Below, in pieces: positions 24,311 through 36,778 of a DNA stretch of 64,000 nt. The position numbers were made by a program, and so were the translations under genes. Every line of letters starts with the position of its first letter. Positions within the stretch are counted from its first letter, which is position 1. The notes below the pieces were generated by a model that saw only the letters and a list, made by a program, of their open reading frames with translations, had not been told where the DNA came from and ran no database searches. The DNA lies in assembly GCA_035582835.1 (NCBI GenBank), contig JAYKAV010003143.1, forward strand, positions 1,315,870 to 1,379,869, written 5' to 3'. The stretch comes from Phoebastria nigripes. Taxonomy: Eukaryota > Chordata > Aves > Procellariiformes > Diomedeidae.

Positions 24311-24904
24311 CACGTCACACAGAAACTCAATAGCCTGTGTCATTAGGAAAGTGTTATTGCTTCAAGTCACGTCTTGCTGAAACCGTGCGCTAACGTTTGG
24401 GGGGAAGTAAGTATCCAAAAGTGTAGAAAAGCATGACTTTTGCCCTCTTCAACAAGCCTGCAAATACCTGGTTTCGCCCTCCTTTCCCCCCGTGCCCCTA
24501 CCCATCTGGTTCAATGGCAATCAGTACATCTCCTGACACTGGCAGTCTGACTCTGCGTCAGCACCTTTCCAAAGCGAGCAGATATTGCAAAATACACTTC
24601 TGCTGTGGGGCTTATTTCTTTTCAGTCGTAACCTCCTGACTCATTTAATAGACTAAGTATCTGGGATAGAGACCAAAACTTTGTAGCTGGATTCTGTTTT
24701 CTGTCCCCTAGGGCAATTAAGTCCTTCCAGCAGTGTGAGCTTGAGACCCCTCTAGTGTTGCCTGCTTGATCCAGGCAGGATCATTGAAAGCGAGAAAGAA
24801 AAAGCCTAGTGTGTTGAAGTTCTCATGTTCCCGACAAAATATTTTTGCCTTGTTTTAAAAAATGCTCTTAAAAGACCTACACACATAATATTAAGCAGTT
24901 AGCC

Positions 24905-25012
24905 ATTCAGCCCCAGACTTTAAGTGCGTTATATGGACAGGTTAGCCACAGGACTCCCATTGACTTTAATGGGAGTTTTGATACAAGACCTTTTTGCAGG
25001 GTATTGGTAATC
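24905..25012. repeat. Ancient amniote repeat fragment containing a palindrome
   Basis: At 24953-24976 a perfect 9-base arm (ACTCCCATT) faces its complement (AATGGGAGT) across a 6-base loop. It is followed by TTTTGATACAAGACC and TTTTTGCAGGG. The 'cccattgacttcaatgggagttttg...' motif followed by 'aaggactgcagga' recurs in turtle, crocodile and bird DNA as I recall, so this is probably a relic of a dispersed ancient element. I cannot name the family. Confidence 0.45.
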
Positions 25013-28000
25013 TGTACGTTCATTCACACTAGAGAAAGTTTTAGAGAAGTAAAATGTCTTGAGGGGTTCAAGTTAATGGAAAAATTCTGTGATGTCATGA
25101 CAGCACAGCTCAGATCTTATATTACTCTTGAGTGTCTGAGTGGATTNGCGATGCTGTGAATCCAGAGCTTTTGTATGAGATTTTACATGCTGTCTTATTT
25201 CCACATGTCTGAAGCGTCCTGAAAATTCTCCTGCAGTATTTCGCAAGTCTTTATGATAGCAAATACGTGAACACAAGAGAAAAATATTTCTCAGACTGTT
25301 TCTGAAGCTAAAATGCAATACTACTTTTTAAATTAAAGCTTTCTTTGAGGGAATTTCAACTTATTAATACCAGTTTGCTGCATAGAGATAGAGGCTATTA
25401 TTTTCCTAACCCTTCTGAATATTTTGCATACCACTAGAGGTATTTTTTTATTGGCTTGTGCCATAAATCTCAGTGTCATGGGCCTTTTGTGCATACTAAA
25501 AAGTTAGAGAGGTTCACCAACTCAGCAAAAAATACACACAACTGCAAAGCTACAAAACCAGATTGTTTCTGAGATTGTTTGAAAAAAACAGAATTATGGC
25601 TTGATGGGATAAGCCTGCAAGAAAACAACTGTCACTAGCAGTAGACATTTATAAGTGATTAGGTATGCTTGTTAGAGTGATCCTTTGGAAACCAAACATA
25701 TCTCACTTCCAGATATGATGCAATACATCTCTCTCTCTCAAAGGATTTATATCTTAATTTTAGACTTGACACTTCAAGTGTGTAAATGGATCAGCCCAAA
25801 GCAGATCAATTTGCTCATCAAGAACATGAGCATTTTAGCAGCGCCACTGTACTTCCTAGTGTCCTCATTGCCTCTGGTTTTGAAGATACTACAAAAGAAG
25901 TAAGATTTTCTGTCAATGCTCTTAAAAGAGAGGGGAATCAGTGAATGGACTGGATTTAGAAATTATTTCAAGCAGACTGTCACCTGCAGAGGATTATGAA
26001 GAGGTTACTGTACTGTACAAGGAAGGCAGTCAGCTATACAATGTCAGCCTAGGTTGCATACTAAGCAACAGAAGTAGCTGAAATTTGATAATGTGTGAAG
26101 AAAGAGCTGGTAGATTTATTCAAAATGTGGAGCAAGCTGGTTACATGAAAGTCCGAAGAATAATTTTAGCAGATGGTTCCTCAGGAAGTCTCAGAGAAGA
26201 AAAGGTCACAATCAGAGTAGGAGATGCCCAGGAGATAAACAGATTAAATGGAGGGAAAAGATAGGATTTTGCTGCTCTGTAGAAAAAGCAATGACAAAAT
26301 ATTATTATGTCATGCAGGTGTAGTGAGAGAGAAAAGGAGATGTCAAATAGGATCAGCTGAGAAGAATGGAGTCTGTTCTGAACACCTGAGTTAAAAAAGA
26401 AAAAAGATATGGTATATATGGCTGTGTCTGAACAACTGATAGAAGTTGCAGTGTTTTCCAAGATCCTGTTCATTGATAATCTAGACAGGAGACCTGGCCA
26501 AAATGTACTGCACTGAGGCTCTCTTTTGGCCAGCATTTCTGCGTTTAGTTCCATGGAAACTATGGTATGGACAGGTAGGAGGAAAAGGCCTCAAGTGCGC
26601 ATCCAGATCCCATCCCAGCATAGAGCTGGGATGTGTCCAGGACCTGCACTTGGACCCAGAAGCTGGGAAGCACTGCCAAATCCCACAATATTCACATCGT
26701 CTTAGCGGAGCGCAGGAGGATCGTGAAACCATCAGTGTGATGCAGCTGTGAAAAAGGCAAAATGTTCTCCTGGGATGTAACAGGGGAGGGATTTCCAGCA
26801 GAGATAAGGAAGCATTAATGCCTTGGAGGGGCCTCATCTGGCACGGCGTACTTAATGTCCTCTACGTTGGAGGAAAACTGGCTTGCACAAGAAGTAGAGG
26901 CAAGATCTACCTGGGTAAAGGAGAGACTTTCACTGAAGGAATCAGTAAAAGACCGAACTGGGCATTTTAGCCTCCCCTTAGAGAGGAAATGATCACTATA
27001 TTTCAGTACTTGGGGGCATAAAAACCAGCGAGTTCCCGTCCACTCCCCAGAGCCTTCCAGCACCCCCTGCTTTGCCCAGCTGGAGGATGATGGCATCACC
27101 ACCAGCTACAGCTTTGTCAGCTTGCTGCTGTTCTCCCCACCACAGCTTAGCAGCTATTAGGGTTGAGGGGGACTTTAAGGTTTCCCCAGGTGGAGGCATT
27201 GCTGTTTGTCCAAAGTAGCTGTGTTGTTCAGGCCCATGTTGCTTGCTCTCTCCATAAATTTAGCTACTTGACCACAGTTTTGGTTTTAATTTTTTTTCTG
27301 GCACATGGCATTCAGTCCCACAACACACCCAGTGTCTCAAGCCAAGAATGACACTTAATTTTCAAGCAGCCTTATTGATGGTATTATAGCTAATATAAAT
27401 TATACTGAAATATTTAAAATAGCAGCAAGGTCATTTTGTTGCCCAAAAATAGTGTATGAAGAACTTTATATTTTCTTTTAATCATTCTCACTCAATAGAT
27501 AAACACTTTGCAAGCAATTGTTTCTAATGCAAAGCCAAATCAGGTGTTAGATAGCAGAAGTTATTAAATATTTGAGTTTGGGAACATCGATAATACACTG
27601 AGAAATGCTAGGTTTTCCCTCAAAAAACGGCAAAGCAGCCAAAACCACCCCTCTCTAATGAGCCTGANAAGAGTTAGACACATTTTAGGAGAAGACACAT
27701 CTGGGGCAAGATTCGAGTTGGGCCTCCAGCCCAGCCTCACTTATGGGCAGCCAAATTTGCCCATCTGTGCATACGCTTTGTGAAGCATTTGCCCTATGCA
27801 GAGGGCCTTCAGCACAGAAAGCACCATTCAAATTCCACTTAAAACCTCAAAATGCAGCCTAAGACAGGCTTAAGTGACACAGGCCCCTGTGCAAACTCTA
27901 CGGAGGAGTAAACTGGATCATTTTTCAAGCACTGACACCTGCATGCACAGCTGATAGATTCTCACACCTGGCTAAACAGACGATTGAATTTGCACCTGGA

Positions 28001-30299
28001 AAATCCATTTTAGAAATTATTTTTGCATGTATAAATCGCACGATGTTATAGTCTCTATAGGAGTTCATGCTTGGAAAAGACCATGTGCAGAGCTGGTAAT
28101 TTTAGGTAAAAGTTGCCTCTCAGCACACAGGACAAAAGACCAAAACTGGGGATAAAAGAAGCAGAATTCTTACCCTGTGCTTCTCAGATATTATAAAAAA
28201 AACCTGGAAGCATATTTTTCCCCACTTAATTCCATCAATACTTGAAAACCACTTAAGGCTACAGCCTAGTGCAGTCATGTATTGGCCTCTCTGTCTTTTC
28301 CAGGCTTTGCCAAACTCTTTTTTTAAGTCTTTGCACCCTACAGTTTTGTATCTCAGATTTCTCTGTCCAACTGGGGCAGACAAAATTACAAGCACTCTGG
28401 CCCATTGCATCCTTCCTCTGACTGATCAGCCCTATTTCTTCTCCCCAAATCAATGAGCAAAAGCTGCGTGGATGGCACGGCAGCGATCCTGAAGCGTGCC
28501 TTCCCTGCTGTCGCTGCAGCATAAAGCGGAATGGGANACACAGGCGTGTCCCCAGAATGGCTGAGCTGCTGGGATGGAAAATGAACTTCACAAACATAGA
28601 CCCCAGAGATTCTAAATTAATAATCTGCAATCATATCCTATACCCATGGATGACCAGTGAAGAACCATGCCTACTCCAGACTGCACCACTTTTAGCACTG
28701 CAAAAACGAACCAGAGCCGACAGAATATCCTCCTCTTCCTTTAGAGCCATTCTTTTCCTCAGCTCCATCATAGTATTGGATTTATATTTTCATCTGTCAG
28801 CTGTAAGGCACCTCAGGTGCAGGTAATACCAGATGCCTCCAGGATTTGCATTGAATAATTTTGATCATGAAAACATTATCCAAAACACTCTGCTGGCAGC
28901 AGTGCCTGGAAATAACCCATGCAGGAGATCCCAATAAGGCTGGAGACATGTCAGAAGAGGGAATCTACGTTTCTTTGCCATTGCTGTTGCTATATGAATA
29001 ACTGTAGGAACTAAATGGAAACAAAACAGAGCAGATGAAGGCTATGACGGTCAAGGAGCACTGGGACTGCCTGGAAGGGCTGCGAGAAGCACCTCCAAGA
29101 ATAATTGGTAAGCAAGACTGTGCCACGCGGGATCTCCTTCACCTTCCAGTACCTTTCCCAGTTAGCTAGGAAATGCCTGGGTGCAAGCATCAGTTTGGAA
29201 ACACCGATGGAATTTTGCTCGAGCAAGACAAAATAGAAGGACTCACCCGTTAGGTGTGAGAATTGGCAGCCCAGCTGAATGGAAAATGTAGAGCTGGTGG
29301 AGGACGTGGATTAAATAGAAGTTACTCTGCTGCGCCAATCAATCAGTTAACACCTTTGTCAGTTTGTGCTACCCATATAACTGAAGTGGGATATTCAAGT
29401 ACAGAGGCTAAATATAAATTTATAGGAAAATGTGATGCCACGTTCAGTGATGCGTCACTTGGGTCTGAACAGGTCCCTCATTTCTAAGCTCTTCCATCTA
29501 GTTACTTCCCGAAATAAATGTGAACATGACAAAGGAAGAAATGGGAGAAGGAATAGGAAGAAGGATAAAAAGAAATATTCTTTGTCATCCGTTGGTTGCA
29601 ACCACAGGAAAAAGGACACAGGTCCTTATCTACCTATGAGTCTCATGGCCAGATTCTTAGAGGCAGCAAGAAGTACAACAAAAGGCTGCAAGAAAGAAAT
29701 GGAAAGGGGTCTGATTCCTTTTGTTTCATTACATAAAATGAATGTAGAGATCTATGGCTTGAGGGAAAACAGGAAAACAAAAGATCCACCACATCCGGGC
29801 CTGATTAAAAAAAAAAAGCTATGTAAAACATAATTCTACTCTGAAAAGTGACTGCAAATGTGGTGCCTTGGGAGTAAGCACTGCGCTCGAAACTATTCCT
29901 ATCTGCCATTCATTACCATGTCAAAATTGCGGATTTCTAGAGCATTACTTTCTGTCAGTCCTGAGATACAACCAGAAATTTTAGAGTAAAGCTGAATTGA
30001 TTTTCCCTGGTGAGTGCATCAGACTAAATTAAGTCTCCAGTAGATTTGCAAAAGAATAGCTTATTCAACATTTGTAAACGGCTCTATTGGTATTCAGAAG
30101 CATTAGAATCATCTCCTCTGTTTTTCAGCAAAATCTGCAAGGCTATAGTGGAATAAAAGTTACACCCCCTTCCCCAAAAAGCCAGCAGCTCTGATTTTGA
30201 ACAAAAGCCAGGAACAGATCTGCTGAAAAAGATCTTAAAGTTCTGGATGTTTACATTTATGACTAGATTTGCGTCTGCAAACGGTAGTTACATTTCATT

Positions 30300-30848
30300 G
30301 AGAGGCACGCTCCATCCACAGCGTGAGCTGGGCTGGTGGGGGTACAGCCCCTCACAGGTGGGGTATCTCTCCAGTACCTCCGCTTCATCCCCTGCCCCGT
30401 GGACATTGTACAGTCTCCCACACATGGGGCTCTGCCCCAGCTGGGTGGACCTGGAGTTTGGTCCCTCTCTGGGGGCAGGGATGATTGTCATGGTCTTGCC
30501 AGGAGCCCATTGAGTCTGGGTCCTCTGCAACTTCATTCAAGACGCTCAGCTCAGACAAATTTATGTCTCCAGAGTCTCAGTGTTTGCTTTATCCAAAAAG
30601 GGAAAATGACAGGCTTTGCGTATTGCTTGCAGACACCAGGCAGGAGGCTGGGAGCATTTTTCTTCCCACCCCTCTTTTACTCTTCCCCCAGCACCTCACC
30701 GGGCTTTGGCATTAGAGAATCAAACTGCATCATCAGCTTATTACATCTGACCACTTTATTTTTAAAAGTCCACAAACACAAAAGGCTGCTAAAGTTTTTT
30801 CAACTTAGCTTAGCATCTGTCCCCATCAGCTCTTGTGTTTCTTTGTAA
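30300..30848 (+). other. GC-rich block carrying the longest open frame; no identified gene
   Basis: The frame 30336-30848 (170 codons) is the longest in the window. Its first third lies in a GC-rich block (about 30305-30530) where stop codons are rare on both strands: a 76-codon and an 88-codon frame overlap it on +, and an 82-codon frame on -. The predicted protein is rich in Ser, Pro and Leu with no conserved motif that I can see, and its last part is AT-rich low-complexity translation. I treat it as a chance frame. A real single-exon or terminal coding exon is not excluded. Confidence 0.2.
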
Positions 30849-32970
30849 TAAACTTATTAAAATTGTGTGTTTTGGTTCCNTGGATTTATTACTTGGAGGC
30901 TTTTCAAAGTCCTAATCTTGTTTTTTGAGACCTTAAAATGTTAGAGAGTTTGGGTTAATCTTTTTGCCTTTTATATTCTCATCATTTTGGTCCACTAAAA
31001 ATAAAGCATAAATAATTGGCTTTACTCCTATCTGTTGTGCTTAAAGTTTTGATAACTTAAATGTGGGCAAATTCTTCTTTGAAGCCAATTAAACTGAAGA
31101 CTTTTGTAAAGAACAGGACTTGAAATAGAAAAAAACAGATACAATATCATATATAAAATAATGTGGGATTCCATTCCTTTTACCACAATAATAGCCTTGA
31201 AGGGTTTGCTTTCACAAATAATTCAAGCCTGGNGAAAGTGACATAACTCAGCTGAAATCAGTGGAGTTTGCAACAGCTCTGAACTCTGATTCACTGTTTT
31301 GCTCAGATGGTTTAAACTTTCCTCGGCATGTGATTTAATAAAGACAAAATGGAACNGTCTATCCTAGCTGCTACCAAGTAATTTAATACACCTTCTTTTC
31401 AGCTATAGATAAACAGAAAATACTATGACGAGTCTACATCATCTATAGAAAAATTCACTTGAGAAGGAGGCTGTTCTGGGAAGTCCTTCTAAACTAAAGT
31501 ATATGTTATTGCTACTATGAGAGACAACAAACAGTGGGGCTATCCAGATCTTGAGCATGATCATTTTCCTCAGCTTACGTAATTACGACATTCCCCGGTT
31601 TGTTGCTGATGTGCCCTCACAGCCAGGCACAAGCCCTCATCCATGACTTGGCAAGAACCACCCTGGACTGAAGGGAAGAGGAGATGCTCCTTTAGCCTTT
31701 CTGCTATCCTGCCCTTTCCCGCTGCTGCCAGGCCAGCGTTTAAGTCAGGCAGACGTGGCAGGACCAAGGGGTCAGGCCAGATCCTGCTCACCTCTTGAAG
31801 CATTCCAGCTAAGAGAGCTTCCTTGAATGGATTTTACCTGTACGACCAGAAACAGAGCTCCTACCAGTCATTGCATGCCTGTGGGTTTCATACCGAGAAG
31901 CTGACCCTGGGACAGCTCATCCTCCCCAGCTGTGGGGCCAGGATGAGGTGGAAGAAGAACGGTGGGAACCAGAGGGGATGGTGTCCGCTGCTGTACAACA
32001 GCACTGCGTGATAATGCTGACGTGCCAGGCCAGAAGTCTGCCCCCAGCTTAATTAGAAATGTATATGGTTTAAGTATGTATTTCAAAATATAGAAGGAGA
32101 ATAAAAAAACAATACAATAACTGAAGGAGCTGAAATCTTAATATTTAGATATTTCCAAATGTTTTATATGCGATTTATTCCTCTGTGTTTATTTGAAGCT
32201 CAGTTGACTGCTAAAAGCAAAAATGACATGCTTTATTCCCAGGTCTTATACCCAAGGCTGACACTACATGGGAAGTGTGGTGCCACTCGGTACTTCTGCT
32301 CTCTCAGCCAGTTCCAGGTAGGCACAAAAAAACCTGGAATAAATACAACTGTTCATTCTTCAGAGTGCTGGTATGGTTTTCAGAGGTGTACACATGAAGT
32401 TATTTCTGTGCCTTTGCCATTAGTGCCATTTCAGAGGGTAACTGATACATGCAAAGGGCTGGTTATATGCAGAACCAACCGCCTGCCCAGGCAAACACTG
32501 CGTTTTGGCATGCCCGTGATTAGAAATCAGACCTTATATGTTAATAACTGAAAGAGCCAATACCTTGGGGCAAACCAGACATTACCAGGAAGAGGACATG
32601 AACTTTCTAGGAAATCTCAAAATGCCAGCAATAACAGAGGGACTATTAAGTATACCATACTTGCTGTCCTGCTTTATTCACAGAGAAATTCTAGAGGTAT
32701 TAATTAGGCTAAATTAAATTTACCTTCAGTTTTTGAACATTAAACTTGCAAGTTACTTATAAGAATAACATACCCAGGCATTTCAGTCAGTAACTCCAAT
32801 AATCAGTCACTATATTTCATTCAAGAACATACCTTGCCTATCAGAAATATTAAAAGCAAGCAATAAACTACTGTTTTTATTCTGGACTCTATCAGTGAAA
32901 TGAATTGACTGGTTTTGATGGACTTATGCCACTAGATGATTGGTATAAGGAAAATCAGAATTAGCCCTGA

Positions 32971-32986
32971 TTTTTTTTTTTTTTTT
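32971..32986. repeat. T16 homopolymer
   Basis: Sixteen consecutive T. The flanks show no recognisable element. Confidence 0.85.
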
Positions 32987-33429
32987 CTCCAGGAGATACC
33001 TTTAGAGAACAGCTGGCAAAAGTACCTGCAGCATCTGTAATCATTTATTAAACTAGTGTCAGAACTCCTGTGTTCACTCCATGAGGCAATTCCCCAGCCC
33101 TAGGAAATGGCATGGGAGAGAGATAGGAGCTCTTCAAAGGACAGCTAAAAATAATCAGTAGGCAATCCCAACTGTGATAATAAAATTATACAGAAGATTC
33201 TTCAAAGAACGGTGTTATTAAGGGTTTCTCTTAAATGACCAGAAGCAAGACCTGTCCATTAAGACTGCAGTTATTATTGCTGAGATAATTAGCTTCTAGA
33301 AAGCTTCTTGGAGTGTATGTAACTTCCTTTCTTCTAAGCAGAAGTAACATTATTTCCTCTCAGAAATGAATTTCATTTGCCTTCTTTACATCAGGGCCAA
33401 AGTAAACATATAAGAAACCTCAGGGCCAA

Positions 33430-33447
33430 TTTTTTTTTTTTTTTTTT
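33430..33447. repeat. T18 homopolymer
   Basis: Eighteen consecutive T, followed by AAAGGCAAAAAAGG. The phrase 'cagggccaa' occurs on the left of this run and once about 30 bases further left, a small local duplication. Confidence 0.85.
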
Positions 33448-33661
33448 AAAGGCAAAAAAGGACCCCTATTCTTTAATGTTTCTTACCAGTTTAAAGCCAT
33501 ACAATTCATCCTATTCTCCCCATGGAGGAAAAAGTTTCTAGCTAAGCAGAGAGGGCAGATGTTGCAGAATCAGAATCTAGGTGTACAGAGTAATTTTGGC
33601 TGTCACAGCTGCCACTGTACTAAACTTACAGCTGTCTGGCCACAGATTCATAGCCTTCACT

Positions 33662-33688
33662 TATATATATATACACACACACACACAC
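33662..33688. repeat. Compound (TA)n(CA)n microsatellite
   Basis: A TA run at 33662-33672 passes directly into eight AC units at 33673-33688. Compound TA/CA repeats of this kind are commonly length-variable. Confidence 0.9.
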
Positions 33689-36138
33689 TCTGTGAGCATC
33701 TTGCCTCAGGTTGTGATCCTCAAAACCAGATGATCTAAAAGGTGCTACCTCAATATGGCACACTAGAGCAACAGAATAGGCAAGTGCCTAAAGCTTTTCA
33801 ACACAAAATACTGAGGATATGAGTGAGATTTAAATTCTACTTCTCAAGAACGTGTACATCTTAAAACACAGAAGAAGAAAGAAACGATGCCTTCAGCTGT
33901 GATAGGANCACTGATAATGCAAGCCTGTTCTGCTAAACATTGCAACAGATTAAGAGAACACATGAACAGTTTTTGCTTCACAACTAAGGTGGTGCTCTCT
34001 CATCTCTGGAGCTCTTAATTTTTCCAGATTGTTAATACAGGTATGTGGATGACCCCTTACTCCAAACTACATATTTTTGAATTTATAGACCAGAAGCTCT
34101 CCACCAGAAATCACAGCAAAGCACAGAACAGGGACCATATTTCCTTCTACTTATTCTAGTAGTCATACGGAAAGACATTCTTAGGTCCTGAAATTAAAAT
34201 AATAACCTCTCTTTCGTTAAAGGGGTGAGTCAGTAAGAGAGAATAGAAGTCTTGCTTCAATATCAGGACAGTACCTGGGATAGAGAAACTTGTCCTCAGC
34301 TTCAGTCCCTGTTCTAAGCTCAGTTTGCTCCTTTTATCCACTAAATGTGGAACAGGAAATGCCTAGATCTCATCCAGGTGCTCCAGAAGGTGCTATCATG
34401 AAGTAGTTGGTTGTTTTCATTCTGTTGGTAGCTGTAGTTGCTATTATACAGTGAAGCACAGCTGAATCCTTTTAGCTCATCCTCCTTCTGCTCTGGTGGG
34501 GCTTTCCATTGCCTCACTATTCCACATCAGGCTATTTTTCTTGGGTCATTTACTTCTGGTCCCATGTAGCATTCAAAAATCAGAGAGGAGAAATGCTTCC
34601 TTTGGTATCTGAATTCTGCCTGCTGTGCATGCTGTAATGTGAACCTCTGCACAGCTGCTCACTACTTGCAAGAGCCTCCTTAAAGTACAACTTCCTACGC
34701 TGAACCTCATAGCTATAGTGTAGAACCAGGGAACCTTTCACCATGGGGTAAAAGGTATTAGTAGGGTACCACTTCCACCTGTTTTTGGGATATATTTTAA
34801 AAGTGAGCAATGAGTGTTGCTATATTTCACATGAAGTCTAATGTGGTGGATGCACCTGTATATGTATGTATATATTTGCAGACTCAGTCAGGCAGGATAA
34901 TTTAAGGAACACAGGTATCAAATACTTGCAAGGCACAATCAGAACTTGAGCTTCTAAAACCAAAGCACATCTAGACTGCAGAGGTTTATAGGACTGTTAA
35001 GCAGTCAAGTCTGCATTTTGAAGGCTGGAATTTCAGGTTTGGCTACTAAGTCCTACCAAAGACCTGCTGGAGATGCCCCCTCCCTTCCGTGGCGCTAGGT
35101 CTTCAGTTTTATAGAGCCTGGGGCCAGGAAATAAATTTTCTGGTCTGAGTTGCTTCCTCTCTCTCCTAACACTCCCCCGTACTCAGGAAGCAAAACTTCT
35201 GCCACGTACCCTGCTCTCTTTCCAAATAATTAAAAAAGCTATATCACAGATTAACAGTTCTTCAGTATTTCTTACTTCTTTTTTTCCCAGTTTTAGTGAC
35301 TCTAGGCTCATTATTGGAATAAGGCAAGTGGGGAGGATGCTTGCTCACTGTATTTACTGCTTTCCTGCTACTGTGACTTCACGCTCCCTCCCCAAATATT
35401 TTACCCAGTCACCAAATTGTGAGTGCATGGAGAAGAGCATATCAGTTAGGCACATTTGCCCTTTTCCACTGATCATGGTATTGAGTCCTACTTTGGTCAC
35501 AGCAGAGCAGTGCAGCAGAGGAAAGAGCTGCTCAGAACCCTCAATAAGGAGTCGTCAAGTCAGAGCACTGGATAGATACTAAGTCTCATCTCCAGGTCAG
35601 CTCCAATGCTGCCCATAATAGGAGTTTTTAAAGTAAATGTGGAATTTTGCCCCAAGAGAGTTTTTGTGACCTGTTCTAAATGTGCAGGCTTAGTTTATTT
35701 CCCAGAGTATCCATGTTGCAACTTAAATGCCACTGTTTGATCCCATTGATATAAAATGAAACCATTGTTAGCACCCAATACTGATGGCATATATCTACTG
35801 GACTACTCTGTTCTTTCTCCTACTGGGCTGTTTCTCCTAGGACAACGAGGTCAGCACGCTGGTCATGGTTTATGTGGAGGCACACATCCTCTCTGGTATT
35901 TCATTGCCCGGGTGTTAAGCTGGCACTCAAGCCTTAAGCCAGACACTTTCTTTCAGAGTACTTTATTTCATTTTCCTTGTCCTTCCTCCTGTGTGAGGAG
36001 ATTTCTCCCTTTCAATCCCTCTAGGACTGGTTCGCTGAGGGTTATTTACTCTCCAAACTCTCTGCTTGGAGAAGGCTGTACAAATCCCTGCCTCCAGCAC
36101 ACTAATCCTCAACCACCTCCCAGCAGTTTGGGGGGCTG

Positions 36139-36757
36139 AAATCATAGAATCATAGAATCATTTAGGTTAGAAAAGACCTTTAAGATCATTGAGTCCAACC
36201 GTTAACCTAACACTGCCATGTCCACCACTAAACCATGTTCCTAAGTGCAACATCTACACGCCTTTTAAATTCCTCCAGGGATGGTGACTCAACCACTCCC
36301 GCCCAACTTGGTGTTGTCTGCAAACTTACTGAGGGTGCACTCGATCCCCTCATCCAGATCATTGATAAAGATATTAAACAGAACTGGCCCCAGTACTGAG
36401 CCCTGGGGAACACCACTTGTGACCGGCCGCCAACTGGAGTTCACCACAACTCTTTGGGCCCAGCCATCCATCCAGTTTTTTACCCAGCGAAGAGTGTACC
36501 CATCCAAGCCATGAGCAGCCAGTTTCTCCAGGAGAATGCTGTGGGAAACAGTGTCAAAGGCTTTACTAAAGTCTAGGTAGACAACATCCACAGCCTTTCC
36601 CTCATCCACTAAGTGGGTCACCTTGTCATAGAAGGAGACCAGATTAGTCAATCAGGACCTGGCTTTCATAAACCCATGCTGACTGGGCCTGATCCCCTGG
36701 TTCTCCTGTACGTGCCATGTGACGGCACTCAAGATGACCTGCTCCATAACCTTCCCG
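36139..36757 (-). mobile_element. CR1 retrotransposon, 5'-truncated and internally deleted
   Basis: On the plus strand the copy opens with ATCATAGAATCATAGAATCA, the complement of the ATTCTATG-type repeats that end avian CR1 elements. It continues as the CR1 3' untranslated region (AAAAGACCTTTAAGATCATT, GAGTCCAACC, CCACTAAACCATG, CCAGGGATGGTGACTC). At 36294-36300 it jumps straight to the reverse-transcriptase coding region (CCCGCCCAACTTGGTG), so the part between the end of the RT domain and the 3' UTR is missing. The RT tract then runs to about 36757 and stops abruptly, which is the usual 5' truncation of a LINE insertion. Sequence conservation is high compared with the old copy at 20.8 kb. 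No target-site duplication is visible, as is normal for CR1. CR1 is the dominant retrotransposon of birds, and this copy is the main evidence for an avian source. Confidence 0.93.
36289..36757 (-). pseudogene. CR1 reverse-transcriptase fragment (ORF2), broken
   Basis: This is a piece of the CR1 ORF2 polyprotein, which copies element RNA into DNA at a nicked target site. Reading from 36757 leftward, one frame gives VMEQVILSAV and SQHGFMKA. It meets an in-frame TGA at 36652-36654, where the consensus as I recall has Cys, and then continues open for 120 codons. This part contains motif A ([12 protein letters not shown]), motif B ([18 protein letters not shown]) and motif C. In motif C the FADD of active elements reads FADN because codon 36313-36315 is AAC on the minus strand, so one catalytic Asp is lost. 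Compared with my memory of the consensus, about three codons are absent before SSWRPVTSG. The frame ends at a TGA (36289-36291) created at the internal deletion junction, inside former 3' UTR. It is non-functional: no endonuclease domain, a nonsense codon, a lost catalytic residue and no C-terminal end. Confidence 0.9.
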
Positions 36758-36759
36758 TT

Positions 36760-36778
36760 TCAAAAAGAAACTTTTTGA
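36760..36778. other. Perfect short hairpin at the CR1 5' junction
   Basis: TCAAAAAG and CTTTTTGA are perfect inverted copies with a three-base loop (AAA), placed within three bases of where CR1 homology stops. This may be coincidence, or a feature of the integration site. Confidence 0.5.

Larger units (their letters stand above)
25013..36138. other. Gene-free stretch with simple repeats and one GC-rich block
   Basis: Open frames up to 170 codons occur (30336-30848, separate entry), and others reach about 137 codons (26141-26554, -), 133 codons (29432-29833, +) and 130 codons (32159-32551, +). None has a recognisable domain, signal peptide plus mature architecture, or flanking splice pattern that I could defend. 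The remaining DNA is unique and AT-rich with homopolymers near 33 kb. Confidence 0.5.

Noticed and set aside
27700..27960. Possible old repeat around 'ggggcaagattcgagtt' and 'aggcccctgtgcaaactc'
   Set aside because: Only isolated words agree with remembered amniote repeats; no ordered set of landmarks.
29432..29833. 133-codon basic protein
   Set aside because: The Lys/Arg richness comes from A/G-rich DNA including a poly-A run at its end. No motif and no promoter.
31225..31290. Another amniote repeat fragment ('gctgaaatcagtggagttt')
   Set aside because: The resemblance to the 'tgaagtcaatggag' class is too short and too imperfect to call.
33700..33770. CR1 3' end near 'ccagatgatctaaaaggtgc'
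   Set aside because: Resembles the CR1 tail only over some 15 bases, without the rest of the tail or upstream sequence.
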